This document shows positions 42,645-50,836 of a stretch of DNA of 64,000 nt, one piece after another. Position 1 is the stretch's first letter. Each line of letters starts with the position of its first letter. The notes below the pieces were generated by a model that was not told where the DNA came from, ran no database searches, and was given only the letters and a program-made list of their open reading frames with translations. Made by a program: the position numbers and the translations under genes. Location: the NCBI GenBank assembly GCA_050699035.1, contig JBOHDE010000001.1, forward strand, positions 13,512-77,511, in the 5' to 3' direction. This DNA comes from WHTB01 sp050699035 (GTDB lineage: Bacteria; Actinomycetota; Actinomycetes; Propionibacteriales; Nocardioidaceae).

Positions 42645-43976
42645 TCAGGGAGTTGCGGCCTCCTCGAACGTGAGCCGGTAGATCCCACCGAGGCCGGGCG
42701 GGAGGTTGTCGGTCACGAAGTAGACCTCACCGTCGGCGTCCACTCCGAACGACGTGACCCGACCCGGCAGGTCCTCCGGGAGGGAGCCGACCGCGTCGCT
42801 GCTGAGATGCCGACCGGTTCGGTCCTCCTGGATGGCGAAGGCCTTGCCGCTGCAGTAGTCGGTGGCGACGTAGGTGCCGTCCGCGATGTCGGCGAACTCC
42901 TGGCCGCGGTACACGAAGCCGCCCATCACCGCGCACTCGTCCGGGCTGTCCGTGCCGATCGAGTACGTGAGGACCGGGTCGACGTACTTCGCGCCGGGTT
43001 GGCAGCGGATGTCGAGGAACGGGTCGGGACCGTCACCGGCCGACGCCGGGACGCGGTGGATGTCGTCACCCTCGCGGCACGACCAGCCGAAGTTCCAGCC
43101 GTCGGCTCGCGGTTGGAGCGGAGTGTGGTTGACCTCCTCCCAGCGGTTCTGTCCGACGTCGCCGATCCACAGCGAGTCGTCGGCGGAGTCGAACGAGAAC
43201 CGCCACGGGTTGCGCAGACCCCAGGCCCAGATCTCCGGCCGGGCGATGGTGCTCTGCGCGAACGGGTTGTCCTCGGGGATGCAGTACAACTGACCGTCGC
43301 ACTCGCGCATCACGTCGATCCGCACGATCTTGCCCAACAGCGCGCTCAGGTTCTGCGCCCCGTACACCGGGTCGTCGGCACTGCCGCCGTCGCCGGTGCT
43401 CCAGTAGAGATAGCCGTCGGGCCCGAACATCAGGTCGCCGCCGTTGTGGTTGGAGTTGAGGTTGTGCTGCTGGCGGAGCACTCTCTCCTCGCTGCTCGGG
43501 TCGATCGTCGCCTGGTCGGCGCTGTCGAGCGCGAACCTGGAGACGGTGAGCGCGCCGTTCTCGACACCACTCCCCGCGGCCGTGTACGAGACGAACAGGG
43601 TGTGGGTCTCGGCGAAGTCGGGCGAGGGTGCGACGCCGAGCAGTCCGCGCTCGTTGCCGGCCGTGCTGACCCGGTCGGTGATGTCCAGCAACGGTTCGGC
43701 GTCGAACGTCTGGGTGTCCGGCCGGAACACCAGGACTCGGCCGTCCTTGTCGACCACGAACAGCCGGCCGCTGTCGTCGTCCGGGGTGCCGATCGCGGTG
43801 AGCCGGGCGCCAGAGGTGGCGAGCAGCTCACTGCCGACCTTGAGCTCCGACGGCGGCAGGGGGTCGCTCGGCGTGGCCTGCGCGCCTCCCAGCGCCACCG
43901 CCGAGGTGATGAGCACTGCTGGCAACAGCAGCCCCATCGAGAGCTGACGGGATCGTCGTACGGGGATCGAGAACAT
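42645..43976 (-). CDS. Secreted PQQ-dependent sugar dehydrogenase-like protein
   Basis: 443 aa, with a signal peptide (LLLPAVLITSAVALGGAQA). Six-bladed propeller of the glucose/sorbosone dehydrogenase type: NERGLLGVAPSPDF, HNLNSNHNGGDLMFGPDGYL, IWAWGLRNPWRFSFDS. The catalytic His of GDH-B corresponds to the HNGGDLMFG area; a Cys pair in CDGQLYC may form a disulfide. It would oxidise aldoses outside the cell, provided PQQ is available; many actinobacterial homologues have no proven activity. Confidence 0.87.
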   Translation of the reverse strand: MFSIPVRRSRQLSMGLLLPAVLITSAVALGGAQATPSDPLPPSELKVGSELLATSGARLTAIGTPDDDSGRLFVVDKDGRVLVFRPDTQTFDAEPLLDITDRVSTAGNERGLLGVAPSPDFAETHTLFVSYTAAGSGVENGALTVSRFALDSADQATIDPSSEERVLRQQHNLNSNHNGGDLMFGPDGYLYWSTGDGGSADDPVYGAQNLSALLGKIVRIDVMRECDGQLYCIPEDNPFAQSTIARPEIWAWGLRNPWRFSFDSADDSLWIGDVGQNRWEEVNHTPLQPRADGWNFGWSCREGDDIHRVPASAGDGPDPFLDIRCQPGAKYVDPVLTYSIGTDSPDECAVMGGFVYRGQEFADIADGTYVATDYCSGKAFAIQEDRTGRHLSSDAVGSLPEDLPGRVTSFGVDADGEVYFVTDNLPPGLGGIYRLTFEEAATP

Positions 43977-44185
43977 GGAGGTCCTCCCAGATGAGTGGTG
44001 GGTGCTTCACTCTCTGTGGGCGAGGCTCCGCCACTGGGCCGACCCAGGTCAAGATGTCGTCGCGTTCTTGACGGATTACGTGAACCATCAATGACTAAGG
44101 GACGCCGGGAAGGTACCGATTCGCCGTACTTCGACTGGTTGGCGGCGACGCGAAAATCCGAAGCCTGAGGACCAGGCGATCGGTA

Positions 44186-44217
44186 CTGTCAGCCCATCCA
44201 TCTGTCAGCCCATCCAC
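44186..44217 (+). repeat. 16-bp tandem duplication
   Basis: CTGTCAGCCCATCCAT followed at once by CTGTCAGCCCATCCAC, 30 bp before the RibD_C gene start. Possibly a slipped-strand duplication; no clear function. Confidence 0.6.
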
Positions 44218-44246
44218 CGGCGCGGCAAGCCGAAGAAGGAGATGCC

Positions 44247-44828
44247 ATGGGCAAGGTCATTTCGGGAATCTCGATGTCGCTGGACGGGTTCATTACCGGG
44301 CCGGACGTCACCCGCGAGCACCAGCTGGGTGACGGTGGCGACATCCTGCATCGGTGGGTGCACGAGCCGGACCCGCTCGACGCCGAGCTGATGGCCGGGA
44401 TGGTCGACGACGTGGGCTCGATCCTGATGGGACGACGGTCCTACGACCTGGCCGAGGGCGACGGCGGGTGGGGCGACGGCGGCCCGGCCGGCCCGGCACC
44501 GTGTTTCGTACTCACCCATCACCGACCGGCCGCGGAGACCGTCCGGGCGCCGACGGTCTTCACCTTCGTCACCGACGGCATTGCCAGTGCGGTGGAGCAG
44601 GCGAAGGCGGCGGCGGGGGACAAGGTGGTCGGCGTGCATGGCGCCAGCGCCGCACAGCAGTGCCTCGCCGCCGGTCTGCTGGACGAGATCCAGATCCATC
44701 TGGTCCCGGTCCTGCTCGGCGGCGGCACCCGGCTGTTCGAGCAGCTGGGCGGCCAGCTCCAGCTCGAGCGCACCCGCGTGGTCGACAGCTCGAACGCCAC
44801 CCACATTCGATTCAAGGTGATCCGCTGA
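44247..44828 (+). CDS. RibD C-terminal / dihydrofolate reductase family protein
   Basis: 193 aa, GAAGAAGGAG upstream. The whole length is a RibD_C/DHFR-like fold: GKVISGISMSLDGFITGPDV at the N-terminus, SILMGRRSYDLAEG, HGASAAQQCLAAGLLDEIQI and PVLLGGGTRLFEQLG. Standalone members are NADPH-dependent reductases of unknown substrate, often induced near stress or resistance genes. Confidence 0.88.
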   Translation: MGKVISGISMSLDGFITGPDVTREHQLGDGGDILHRWVHEPDPLDAELMAGMVDDVGSILMGRRSYDLAEGDGGWGDGGPAGPAPCFVLTHHRPAAETVRAPTVFTFVTDGIASAVEQAKAAAGDKVVGVHGASAAQQCLAAGLLDEIQIHLVPVLLGGGTRLFEQLGGQLQLERTRVVDSSNATHIRFKVIR

Positions 44829-44846
44829 CGGGCCTCGGCGAGACTT

Positions 44847-44871
44847 GTACGAAACAGGCAATGAGTCGTAC
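44847..44871. promoter_or_regulatory. Autoregulatory site of the toxin-antitoxin pair
   Basis: GTACGA ... TCGTAC, separated by 13 bases, ten bp before the antitoxin start. The spacing suits binding of an antitoxin-toxin complex. Confidence 0.5.
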
Positions 44872-44880
44872 GCTTCGTGC

Positions 44881-45129
44881 ATGGTGACCATGAACATCAG
44901 CGCAGCGCGCGACCACCTGCCCGATGCCGTCGAAACCGCACGCACCGAGGCCGTCTTTCTCGAGCGCTACGGGCGCCTCGCCGGCGTGCTGGTCAGCCCC
45001 GAGCGCTATGAACAGCTGATGACCGCTTTGGAGGACGCCGAGGATGTCGCGGCCTTTGACGCGGCGATGGCCGAGGAGGGCCCGAACATCCCCTGGGATC
45101 AGGTCAAGGCCGATCTCGGCTGGGTGTGA
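44881..45129 (+). CDS. Phd/YefM-type antitoxin
   Basis: 82 aa from ATG at 44881 (ATG at 44890 also possible). Phd domain: MNISAARDHLPDAVETART, AVFLERYGRLAGVLVSPERY, then an acidic tail (EDAEDVAAFDAAMAEEGPN) that would wrap the toxin. Overlaps the toxin gene by 4 bp, so the antitoxin is made first and in balance. It should bind the GTACGA repeat and repress its own pair. Confidence 0.9.
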   Translation: MVTMNISAARDHLPDAVETARTEAVFLERYGRLAGVLVSPERYEQLMTALEDAEDVAAFDAAMAEEGPNIPWDQVKADLGWV

Positions 45130-45386
45130 GCGAGTACCGGATCGAGCTTCGCCCAGCCGCCGTGAGGGCTCTGCGCAAGCTCGATCCGCAGGTGCGGCGC
45201 CGCGTCCAGGGCGCCATCGCCTTGCTGGCACACGATCCCCGCCCACCAGGTGCACGAGCCCTGCAGGGCAGGCCGGGACTACGCGTCCGCGTTGGCGATT
45301 ACCGCATCATCTACACCGTCGACAACGATGTGCTGTTGGTCGTGGTTGTGCGCCTCGGCCACCGCCGCGATGTCTACGACCAATGA
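45126..45386 (+). CDS. RelE/ParE-family toxin
   Basis: 86 aa from GTG. RelE-like: RIELRPAAVRALRKLDPQVR, then ARALQGRPGLRVRVGDYRII and YTVDNDVLLVVVVRLGHRRD, whose C-terminal basic residues (R in GHRRDVYD) resemble the mRNA-interferase site of RelE. It cleaves mRNA at the ribosome when the antitoxin is lost. Confidence 0.9.
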   Translation: MSEYRIELRPAAVRALRKLDPQVRRRVQGAIALLAHDPRPPGARALQGRPGLRVRVGDYRIIYTVDNDVLLVVVVRLGHRRDVYDQ

Positions 45387-45618
45387 ACAACTACCAAGCC
45401 TAGAGTCGCCGAGAGCCGTCGTCGTGGCAACGCATCTGAATCCGGCCGCGGGTTGATGACGGCGACGATCCATCCATCGCCGGCGCGCTCCTTCGCTGGA
45501 CGCTGGTCTGTCGCTCTACCGCGCCGTTGACGAGTCACGGGCGTGATCGACGCCGCCGGTGGCGATCTCTGACGCCCAACACACGCCCCAGCCGATGTCC
45601 GCCGACGCACTGACGGTC
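45387..45618. other. Gene-free spacer before the catabolic island
   Basis: ~230 bp with no convincing open frame or repeat family member. Confidence 0.5.
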
Positions 45619-45656
45619 TTGACATACCAAACTGCACTGTTAATCTGACATGTCAG
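45619..45656 (+). promoter_or_regulatory. Promoter and palindromic operator of the catabolic island
   Basis: TTGACA (45619-45624), 16 bp, TAATCT (45641-45646), then the perfect 12-bp palindrome CTGACATGTCAG (45645-45656) right on the transcription start. A repressor here would block the whole island; the FadR-type GntR gene at 52056 is the candidate. Confidence 0.65.
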
Positions 45657-45681
45657 TTGAGCCACCGTGAAGGGACGCATC

Positions 45682-46065
45682 ATGGCGAAGTCGGGCGAGG
45701 CCGTCTGGGTCGAGCAGGTCTCGGACCTGGAGGGGGAAACAGTTCACGCTGCCTGCACGAAAGCCGTTCTGCACACCACGCCGGCGAGCGAGTCGAGCGT
45801 CTTCCAGGTGGCGCCTGGTGGTGAGGTGCGTCCTCACCTGCACAGTGTGAGCTGGGACTTGTTCCTGGGCCTGGTCGGACACGGTGAGATCTCCTTCAAG
45901 GACGACGAGGCCAAGCGAACGGTGACGATCAACCCCGGCTCCTTTTGCGCCATCCCGCCCCGCACGGTGCATGCCGTTCGCAATGCGGGGGACGAGCCGT
46001 TTCATTTTCTCCTCGTGCATGCGCCGTACGAGGGATATGACCACAGAGCGGCTGAGTTGGGTTAG
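45682..46065 (+). CDS. Cupin domain protein
   Basis: 127 aa from ATG at 45682, AAGGGA upstream. One cupin barrel (~35-115): VFQVAPGGEVRPHLHSVSWD has two His of the metal site, NPGSFCAIPPRTVHAVRN the second motif. Small single-domain cupins act as dioxygenases, isomerases or sensors. First gene of the catabolic island; a role as enzyme or as small-molecule sensor in the pathway is inference. Confidence 0.82.
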   Translation: MAKSGEAVWVEQVSDLEGETVHAACTKAVLHTTPASESSVFQVAPGGEVRPHLHSVSWDLFLGLVGHGEISFKDDEAKRTVTINPGSFCAIPPRTVHAVRNAGDEPFHFLLVHAPYEGYDHRAAELG

Positions 46066-46110
46066 AGATCAACGAGCTGTCGCAGCGACCCGACTGAATC
46101 ACCTGGAGTC

Positions 46111-47070
46111 ATGAGTATGAGCGCAGAGGGTTTACGTTTCGGCATTGTGGGGGCGGGCGCCACCGGCGGCTACCTGGCCGCTGCTCTTGCTGATGCCGAC
46201 CTGAACGTGACGGTGCTGGCAAAGGGGCGCACCGCGGAGGTCATTCGGACTGAAGGTATTCGAGTACATGGTCCGGGCGGTCACGTGCTGAATGCGCACC
46301 CAGCCGCCGTTGTGACTGCGGTCGACGACATTCCACCAGTCGACGTCACGCTGGTTTGCGTCAAGTCATACGACACAGCTGCCGTGGTGAAGGATATCGC
46401 CAAACTCGTCGGTGACTCCGGTCTGATTCTGTGCCTACAAAATGGGGTTGCAAACGAAGAGACCCTGGTCGCGGAGTACGGCTCGGATCGCGTCCTCTCC
46501 GGCGTACTCTATATCGGTGCGGAAAGAGTCGCACCGGGCGTCATCGAGCGATCTACCGAAGCGCGGATTTCATTCGGCCCGTACGAAGCCGCTGACGTCC
46601 ACCCCGCACTTGAGGCCATCCAGGCGGCGTTCATGTCTGCCGGGATCGAGTGCTCGATCGACGAACGTATCCGCGCCGCAAAGTGGCAGAAGTACCTCTT
46701 CAACTGCGCCCTCAACCCGTTGACCGCACTTACGATGCAGCGGCTTGGTCCGATCAGGGCTACCACCCCTGGCCGACGTCTGTTCGACGCGCTCCTCGAC
46801 GAGGCATACGCCGCCGCGTCGGCGGCCGGCGCTCCCCTTGGCGCCGACGCTCGAGACGAGGTCGTCAAGGTGGCTGACCGCATGAATATCTCGTCGTCAA
46901 TGGCAGAGGACCTGGCGGCCGGACGCTCGATGGAGCTGGACGCCTTCAGCGGTCACGTCGTCAGGATCTCCGACCAGCACGACACCGACGCGCCAGTGAC
47001 GAGGGTCGTGTACGACCTGCTCGCCGTGCTCGATGCGGGTACGCGTGGAGCGGCGACCAGCGACAAGTAG
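46111..47070 (+). CDS. Ketopantoate reductase-like (ApbA/PanE family) dehydrogenase
   Basis: 319 aa. Rossmann motif GAGATGGYLAAALA, NADP-binding region followed by VDVTLVCVKSYDTAAV, and the C-terminal helical domain with RAAKWQKYLFNCALNPLTAL (catalytic Lys and Asn). In biosynthesis the family reduces ketopantoate, but here it sits among nitrilase and tartrate-dehydrogenase-type genes, so a 2-keto or 2-hydroxy acid substrate of the pathway is more likely. Substrate unproven. Confidence 0.87.
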   Translation: MSMSAEGLRFGIVGAGATGGYLAAALADADLNVTVLAKGRTAEVIRTEGIRVHGPGGHVLNAHPAAVVTAVDDIPPVDVTLVCVKSYDTAAVVKDIAKLVGDSGLILCLQNGVANEETLVAEYGSDRVLSGVLYIGAERVAPGVIERSTEARISFGPYEAADVHPALEAIQAAFMSAGIECSIDERIRAAKWQKYLFNCALNPLTALTMQRLGPIRATTPGRRLFDALLDEAYAAASAAGAPLGADARDEVVKVADRMNISSSMAEDLAAGRSMELDAFSGHVVRISDQHDTDAPVTRVVYDLLAVLDAGTRGAATSDK

Positions 47071-47093
47071 TACGGCCGGAAAGGACACACGAC

Positions 47094-48155
47094 ATGGGAG
47101 CGAGCGATCGGCGCCGAGTCACGGTGGCCGCTGCGCAGATCTCTGGCGGCATCTTCGACGTAGACCGTGCCGTCGAACGACTCCTGGCGACCATTGAGGA
47201 CGCAGCGACCCAGGGCGTCGAGCTCGTGGTGTTCCCCGAGTGCTATATCGGCGGGTACCCGTATTGGCGGGGACACGCATCCGTCAAACATGAAACCGAG
47301 CTCGCAGCTCAGTTGTTTGAGAGCTCCATCGCGACAGGTGGACCAGAAGTCGACGCCATCGCCCACCAGGTGGCGAAGCATGGCGTCGCCGTAGTGGTCG
47401 GTGGGAACGAACGCGACCCGCGGCCGGGCGCGAACACCGCCTACAACTCGACCTTTGTGTTCCACCCTGACGATGGATATCTCGGTAGTCGTCGAAAGCT
47501 TGTCCCGACCCACACCGAGCGGGCCTACTGGGGGAGAGGTGACGAGCGCGACGTCCGCACGTTCACGCTCCCCTTCGGCGAAGTTGGCGCGCTCATCTGC
47601 TACGAGCATCACATGCTGAGCGCCAGGCTGGCGATGGCACTCGCCGGCGAGGAGATCCACTGCGCGCTGTGGCCCGGCTACTGGCGAACAGTCTCACACA
47701 TCGCCGATAAGGAGCCGGGTCCCGCGCCTGACGACGTGGAGATCGATGCGGTCGTCCGGAACTATGCCATGAGCTCGCAAAACTTTGTGGTGTCCGCGAA
47801 CGCGTACCTGCGCGATGACGACATCCCGCAAGAGCTCCGAGAAATACTCGGCTATAACCTCGCACGGGGCGGCAGCTCGGTGGTGGACGCGAGCGGCCGC
47901 TACCTTGCTCGTCCCGTCCTTGACGAGGAACGACTCGTGGTCGCCGAAATCGACTTCTGGCAGCGCGTGGTGAGCAAGAGCTACATCGACACCGTCGGCC
48001 ACTATCTGCGTCCGGATGTCTTCGATCTCCTGGTTGGTGGGAAATCCATGACCGCGGCGGCGCACGTTCTTGACGAGGACTCGTCGACTGCGCCGAACGC
48101 TGAGTCGGACCCGTCGCATGACCCTGCCAGCTGGACAGCTGAGTCGGACAAGTGA
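47094..48155 (+). CDS. Nitrilase (carbon-nitrogen hydrolase)
   Basis: 353 aa, GGAAAGG upstream. Catalytic triad: E49 (FPECYIGGYPYW), K135 (SRRKLVPTHTE) and C169 (GALICYEHHM). The branch with the E-C-Y-I-G-G-Y-P start is the nitrilase branch 1 (aliphatic or arylaceto-/aromatic nitrilases, which convert a nitrile directly to acid and ammonia). The C-terminus (~305-350) is an acidic, low-complexity tail. Middle gene of the island, placed before an importer. Confidence 0.92.
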   Translation: MGASDRRRVTVAAAQISGGIFDVDRAVERLLATIEDAATQGVELVVFPECYIGGYPYWRGHASVKHETELAAQLFESSIATGGPEVDAIAHQVAKHGVAVVVGGNERDPRPGANTAYNSTFVFHPDDGYLGSRRKLVPTHTERAYWGRGDERDVRTFTLPFGEVGALICYEHHMLSARLAMALAGEEIHCALWPGYWRTVSHIADKEPGPAPDDVEIDAVVRNYAMSSQNFVVSANAYLRDDDIPQELREILGYNLARGGSSVVDASGRYLARPVLDEERLVVAEIDFWQRVVSKSYIDTVGHYLRPDVFDLLVGGKSMTAAAHVLDEDSSTAPNAESDPSHDPASWTAESDK

Positions 48156-48174
48156 GGATAGGAGCCACGCCAAA

Positions 48175-49167
48175 ATGAAGCACAGAGTGGGCCGAAATGC
48201 CCTGGTCGTCGCAGCGCTAGGCGCGTTGGCGCTTACTGCGTGTGGATCTGGTTCCGAGGGCGGTGACCTCACTCGCGTGACGATGTCAACCCTGCCCGTT
48301 CCGTCATTGGGATATTTCCTACCCCCAGTGATCGAAGCCAGGGGGCTGGATGAAAAGGCAGGGTTGGATGTCACGTTCAAGCAGAAGCCTGCCGGAACCG
48401 CTCGAACCGACTTCGCCTCGGGCACAGACAAGGTCGCCGGAAGCGGCACGCTGCTAGCCGACGTCGCTCTGGTGAACGAAGAGGGGGTAGACACCGTATA
48501 CGTCTTCAACGTCTTCGACTTCTGGGGCGCGGTTGTCACTCCCGAGGACTCCGGCATTTCCTCCCTTTCCGACTTGGACGGTGCAGACGTCGGCGCCGCG
48601 TTGCCAACGGCAAACTTTGCGATGTTTGCTGGGGCGTTGAAGGCCGAAGGCGTGGAGCAGGACGACTTGAACTTGCAAAATGCTGATACGCCCGGCCTGG
48701 GTCCGCTCGCGCAGTCTGGCCGCGTCGACGCCGTGCAGATGTGGGAGCCTGCCTACTCGCTCCTGACGAGCAAGAAGGATGCTGCCTTCGACACTCTCGA
48801 CATTGCGGACTCGTGGCGCGAGTCAACCGGCGCCGACACCCTTCCGTACCTCGGGGTGGCCGCGCACCGGGACTGGCTCGAGAAGAACCCCGAGACGATC
48901 CAGGCGGTCTATGAGATGTATAAGTCCGCTGCTGACTTTGTCAACAAGAATCCTGCCGAAGCGGCCGAGATCATTAGCGAAGAGTCAGGTGTCGATGCGT
49001 CGGTACTTGAGGACCTGATCAAGTCCGATCGCCTCGCCCTGCACGTCGCGCCGGCAGACCAAGACACGAAGTCGACCGAGCTCCTTTTGCAACAGGCTGT
49101 TGACACTGGCTACCTGAAGTCCCTGCCCGACCTTGATGAGGTGCTGTACCGAGGCCTCAAGGAGTGA
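48175..49167 (+). CDS. ABC transporter substrate-binding lipoprotein, NMT1/SsuA type
   Basis: 330 aa. Lipobox LTAC with C23 as the modified residue. Type II periplasmic-binding fold: VPSLGYFLPPVIEARGLDEK, GTARTDFASGTDKVAGSGTL, SDLDGADVGAALPTANFAM. Homologues bind taurine, alkanesulfonates, thiamine precursors or nitriles/aromatics. With the permease and ATPase downstream it makes a full importer, so the island captures its own substrate. Confidence 0.9.
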   Translation: MKHRVGRNALVVAALGALALTACGSGSEGGDLTRVTMSTLPVPSLGYFLPPVIEARGLDEKAGLDVTFKQKPAGTARTDFASGTDKVAGSGTLLADVALVNEEGVDTVYVFNVFDFWGAVVTPEDSGISSLSDLDGADVGAALPTANFAMFAGALKAEGVEQDDLNLQNADTPGLGPLAQSGRVDAVQMWEPAYSLLTSKKDAAFDTLDIADSWRESTGADTLPYLGVAAHRDWLEKNPETIQAVYEMYKSAADFVNKNPAEAAEIISEESGVDASVLEDLIKSDRLALHVAPADQDTKSTELLLQQAVDTGYLKSLPDLDEVLYRGLKE

Positions 49168-49169
49168 GA

Positions 49170-50006
49170 ATGACCGCCAATCGGCCTCAGGCCACCATTG
49201 ACAGTGGTGCGCCTGCTCTGGACGTCCCACCGAAGCGGGTCCTCAAGATGGTCCGTGCCCAACGGCCTATCGTGACGGTGATCGTTGTCCTTATGACGGT
49301 CTGGCAGGTGACCACCAACTTCTTGCCGGACATCGTCGCGCCCCCGCTGACCGACATCGCAGACTCCGTCGTCACGATCCTCACCGACTGGTCGCTGGCT
49401 CAGCAGCTGCTCTATACGGCAGCACGCGTGTTGTTCGCACTGACGGTCGCCTTCATCGGTGGACTTGTCCTCGGGATCGCGATGGGCATCTCGAAGCGGT
49501 TCAGTGAGTATGCGAGGTCACTCCTCTATCTCTTGCAGGGCGTTCCTGCGCTGTCGTGGGTCGTCTTCGCCGTGATCTGGTTCTCCAACCTGGAGCTCAG
49601 GATCGCGTTCATCCTTGTCATCGTCACACTGCCGCAGTTCGCGTTGTACGTAGACGCCGCTGTGCGAAGCGTGGACAGCAAACTTCTGGAGGTCGCCCGG
49701 TCGTTCCGAGCCAGCCCGATCCAGAGATTTCGGATGATCATCGTCCCCGCGATCGTGCCGTCAATTCTTAGCGCCTGGTCGGTCAACCTAGGAAATGGAA
49801 TTCGCGTGGCCATGGTCGCGGAGCTGGTCGGGGCCACGAGCGGGGTGGGATTCCAGCTCCTTCGCTCCCAATCCATCTATGACATGTCCGGGGCGATCGC
49901 ATGGACGTTATTGCTGGTCTGCTACTTGTTGCTACTGCAAGGCATCCTGGCTCTGATCGAGGCGAAACTGCTGAACTGGCGAGCGGGAGAGAGTCAAAAT
50001 GTCTGA
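49170..50006 (+). CDS. ABC transporter permease, SsuC-type
   Basis: 278 aa from ATG at 49170. Five to six helices; the BPD_transp_1 loop EVARSFRASPIQRFRMIIVP carries the EAA contact with the ATPase. Matched to the NMT1-type binding protein. The 3' end overlaps the ATPase gene by 8 bp. Confidence 0.92.
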   Translation: MTANRPQATIDSGAPALDVPPKRVLKMVRAQRPIVTVIVVLMTVWQVTTNFLPDIVAPPLTDIADSVVTILTDWSLAQQLLYTAARVLFALTVAFIGGLVLGIAMGISKRFSEYARSLLYLLQGVPALSWVVFAVIWFSNLELRIAFILVIVTLPQFALYVDAAVRSVDSKLLEVARSFRASPIQRFRMIIVPAIVPSILSAWSVNLGNGIRVAMVAELVGATSGVGFQLLRSQSIYDMSGAIAWTLLLVCYLLLLQGILALIEAKLLNWRAGESQNV

Positions 50007-50802
50007 GGAACCAGCGGTTGTTTTCGAAAGCGTGACGAAGACGTTCGTCAAGAACTCGGCAGGGCAGTCCAACGAAAGGTTCAACGCATGTGACGACTTG
50101 TCCTTTAGCGTCGCTCCTGGAGAAGTGGTCGCGATCTTGGGCGAGACTGGGTCGGGGAAGTCCACGACCCTCCAGCTGCTGCTTGGCCTGAGCAAGCCAA
50201 CCGCCGGCTCCGTACGCGTGCTCTCGAAGGATCCTCATGAGCACTTCGCTCGGTTGAAAGGACGTCTCGCGATCGTCTTCCAGGAGGATCGCCTGCTCCC
50301 CTGGCGTACCGCGAGGGAGAACGTCACCTTCGGCCTGGAGACGGGGCGCATCGGATCCCGCCAAGAGCGCAACGACGTCGCCGACGAGTGGCTCGAGAGG
50401 CTTGGCCTCGGCGCATTCGCGTCGGCCTACCCGAGCCAGCTGTCGGGTGGTATGCGGCAACGGGTGGCCATTGCTCGCGCGTTCGCGATCGAGCCTGAGC
50501 TGCTGATCGGCGATGAAACGTTCAGTGCGCTCGACGAGATCACCGCCGCCGATGTTCGCGACGATCTGCTTCGACTGATCGACGAAACTCGTCGCACGAC
50601 AGTGTTCGTCACCCACTCAGTGGGAGAGGCGATCGACATCGCTGCGCGGGTGTTGGTGTTCGGCCGACCCGCACAGGTGATCGGCGAGGTAGACGTTGCT
50701 GGGGCACTGGCCGCTGGGACTTCGAGGACAGCGGTCGCCGACCGCGTTCGGTCTCTACTCCGCGAGGCGAGAGACCGCTCGAGTCTGGCGGACGTGTCAT
50801 GA
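49999..50802 (+). CDS. ABC transporter ATP-binding protein, NitT/TauT family
   Basis: 267 aa. Walker A GETGSGKST, Q-loop FQEDRLLPWRTARENV, signature LSGGMRQRVAIARAF and H-loop VTHSVGEAIDIA. Walker B reads ELLIGDETFSALDE, that is DET where the family usually has DEP; the catalytic Glu is kept. It powers the importer with the permease and lipoprotein before it. Confidence 0.93.
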   Translation: MSEEPAVVFESVTKTFVKNSAGQSNERFNACDDLSFSVAPGEVVAILGETGSGKSTTLQLLLGLSKPTAGSVRVLSKDPHEHFARLKGRLAIVFQEDRLLPWRTARENVTFGLETGRIGSRQERNDVADEWLERLGLGAFASAYPSQLSGGMRQRVAIARAFAIEPELLIGDETFSALDEITAADVRDDLLRLIDETRRTTVFVTHSVGEAIDIAARVLVFGRPAQVIGEVDVAGALAAGTSRTAVADRVRSLLREARDRSSLADVS

Positions 50803-50836
50803 CCAACAGGTCAGCCACGAGGATGAGTCGGCTGAC

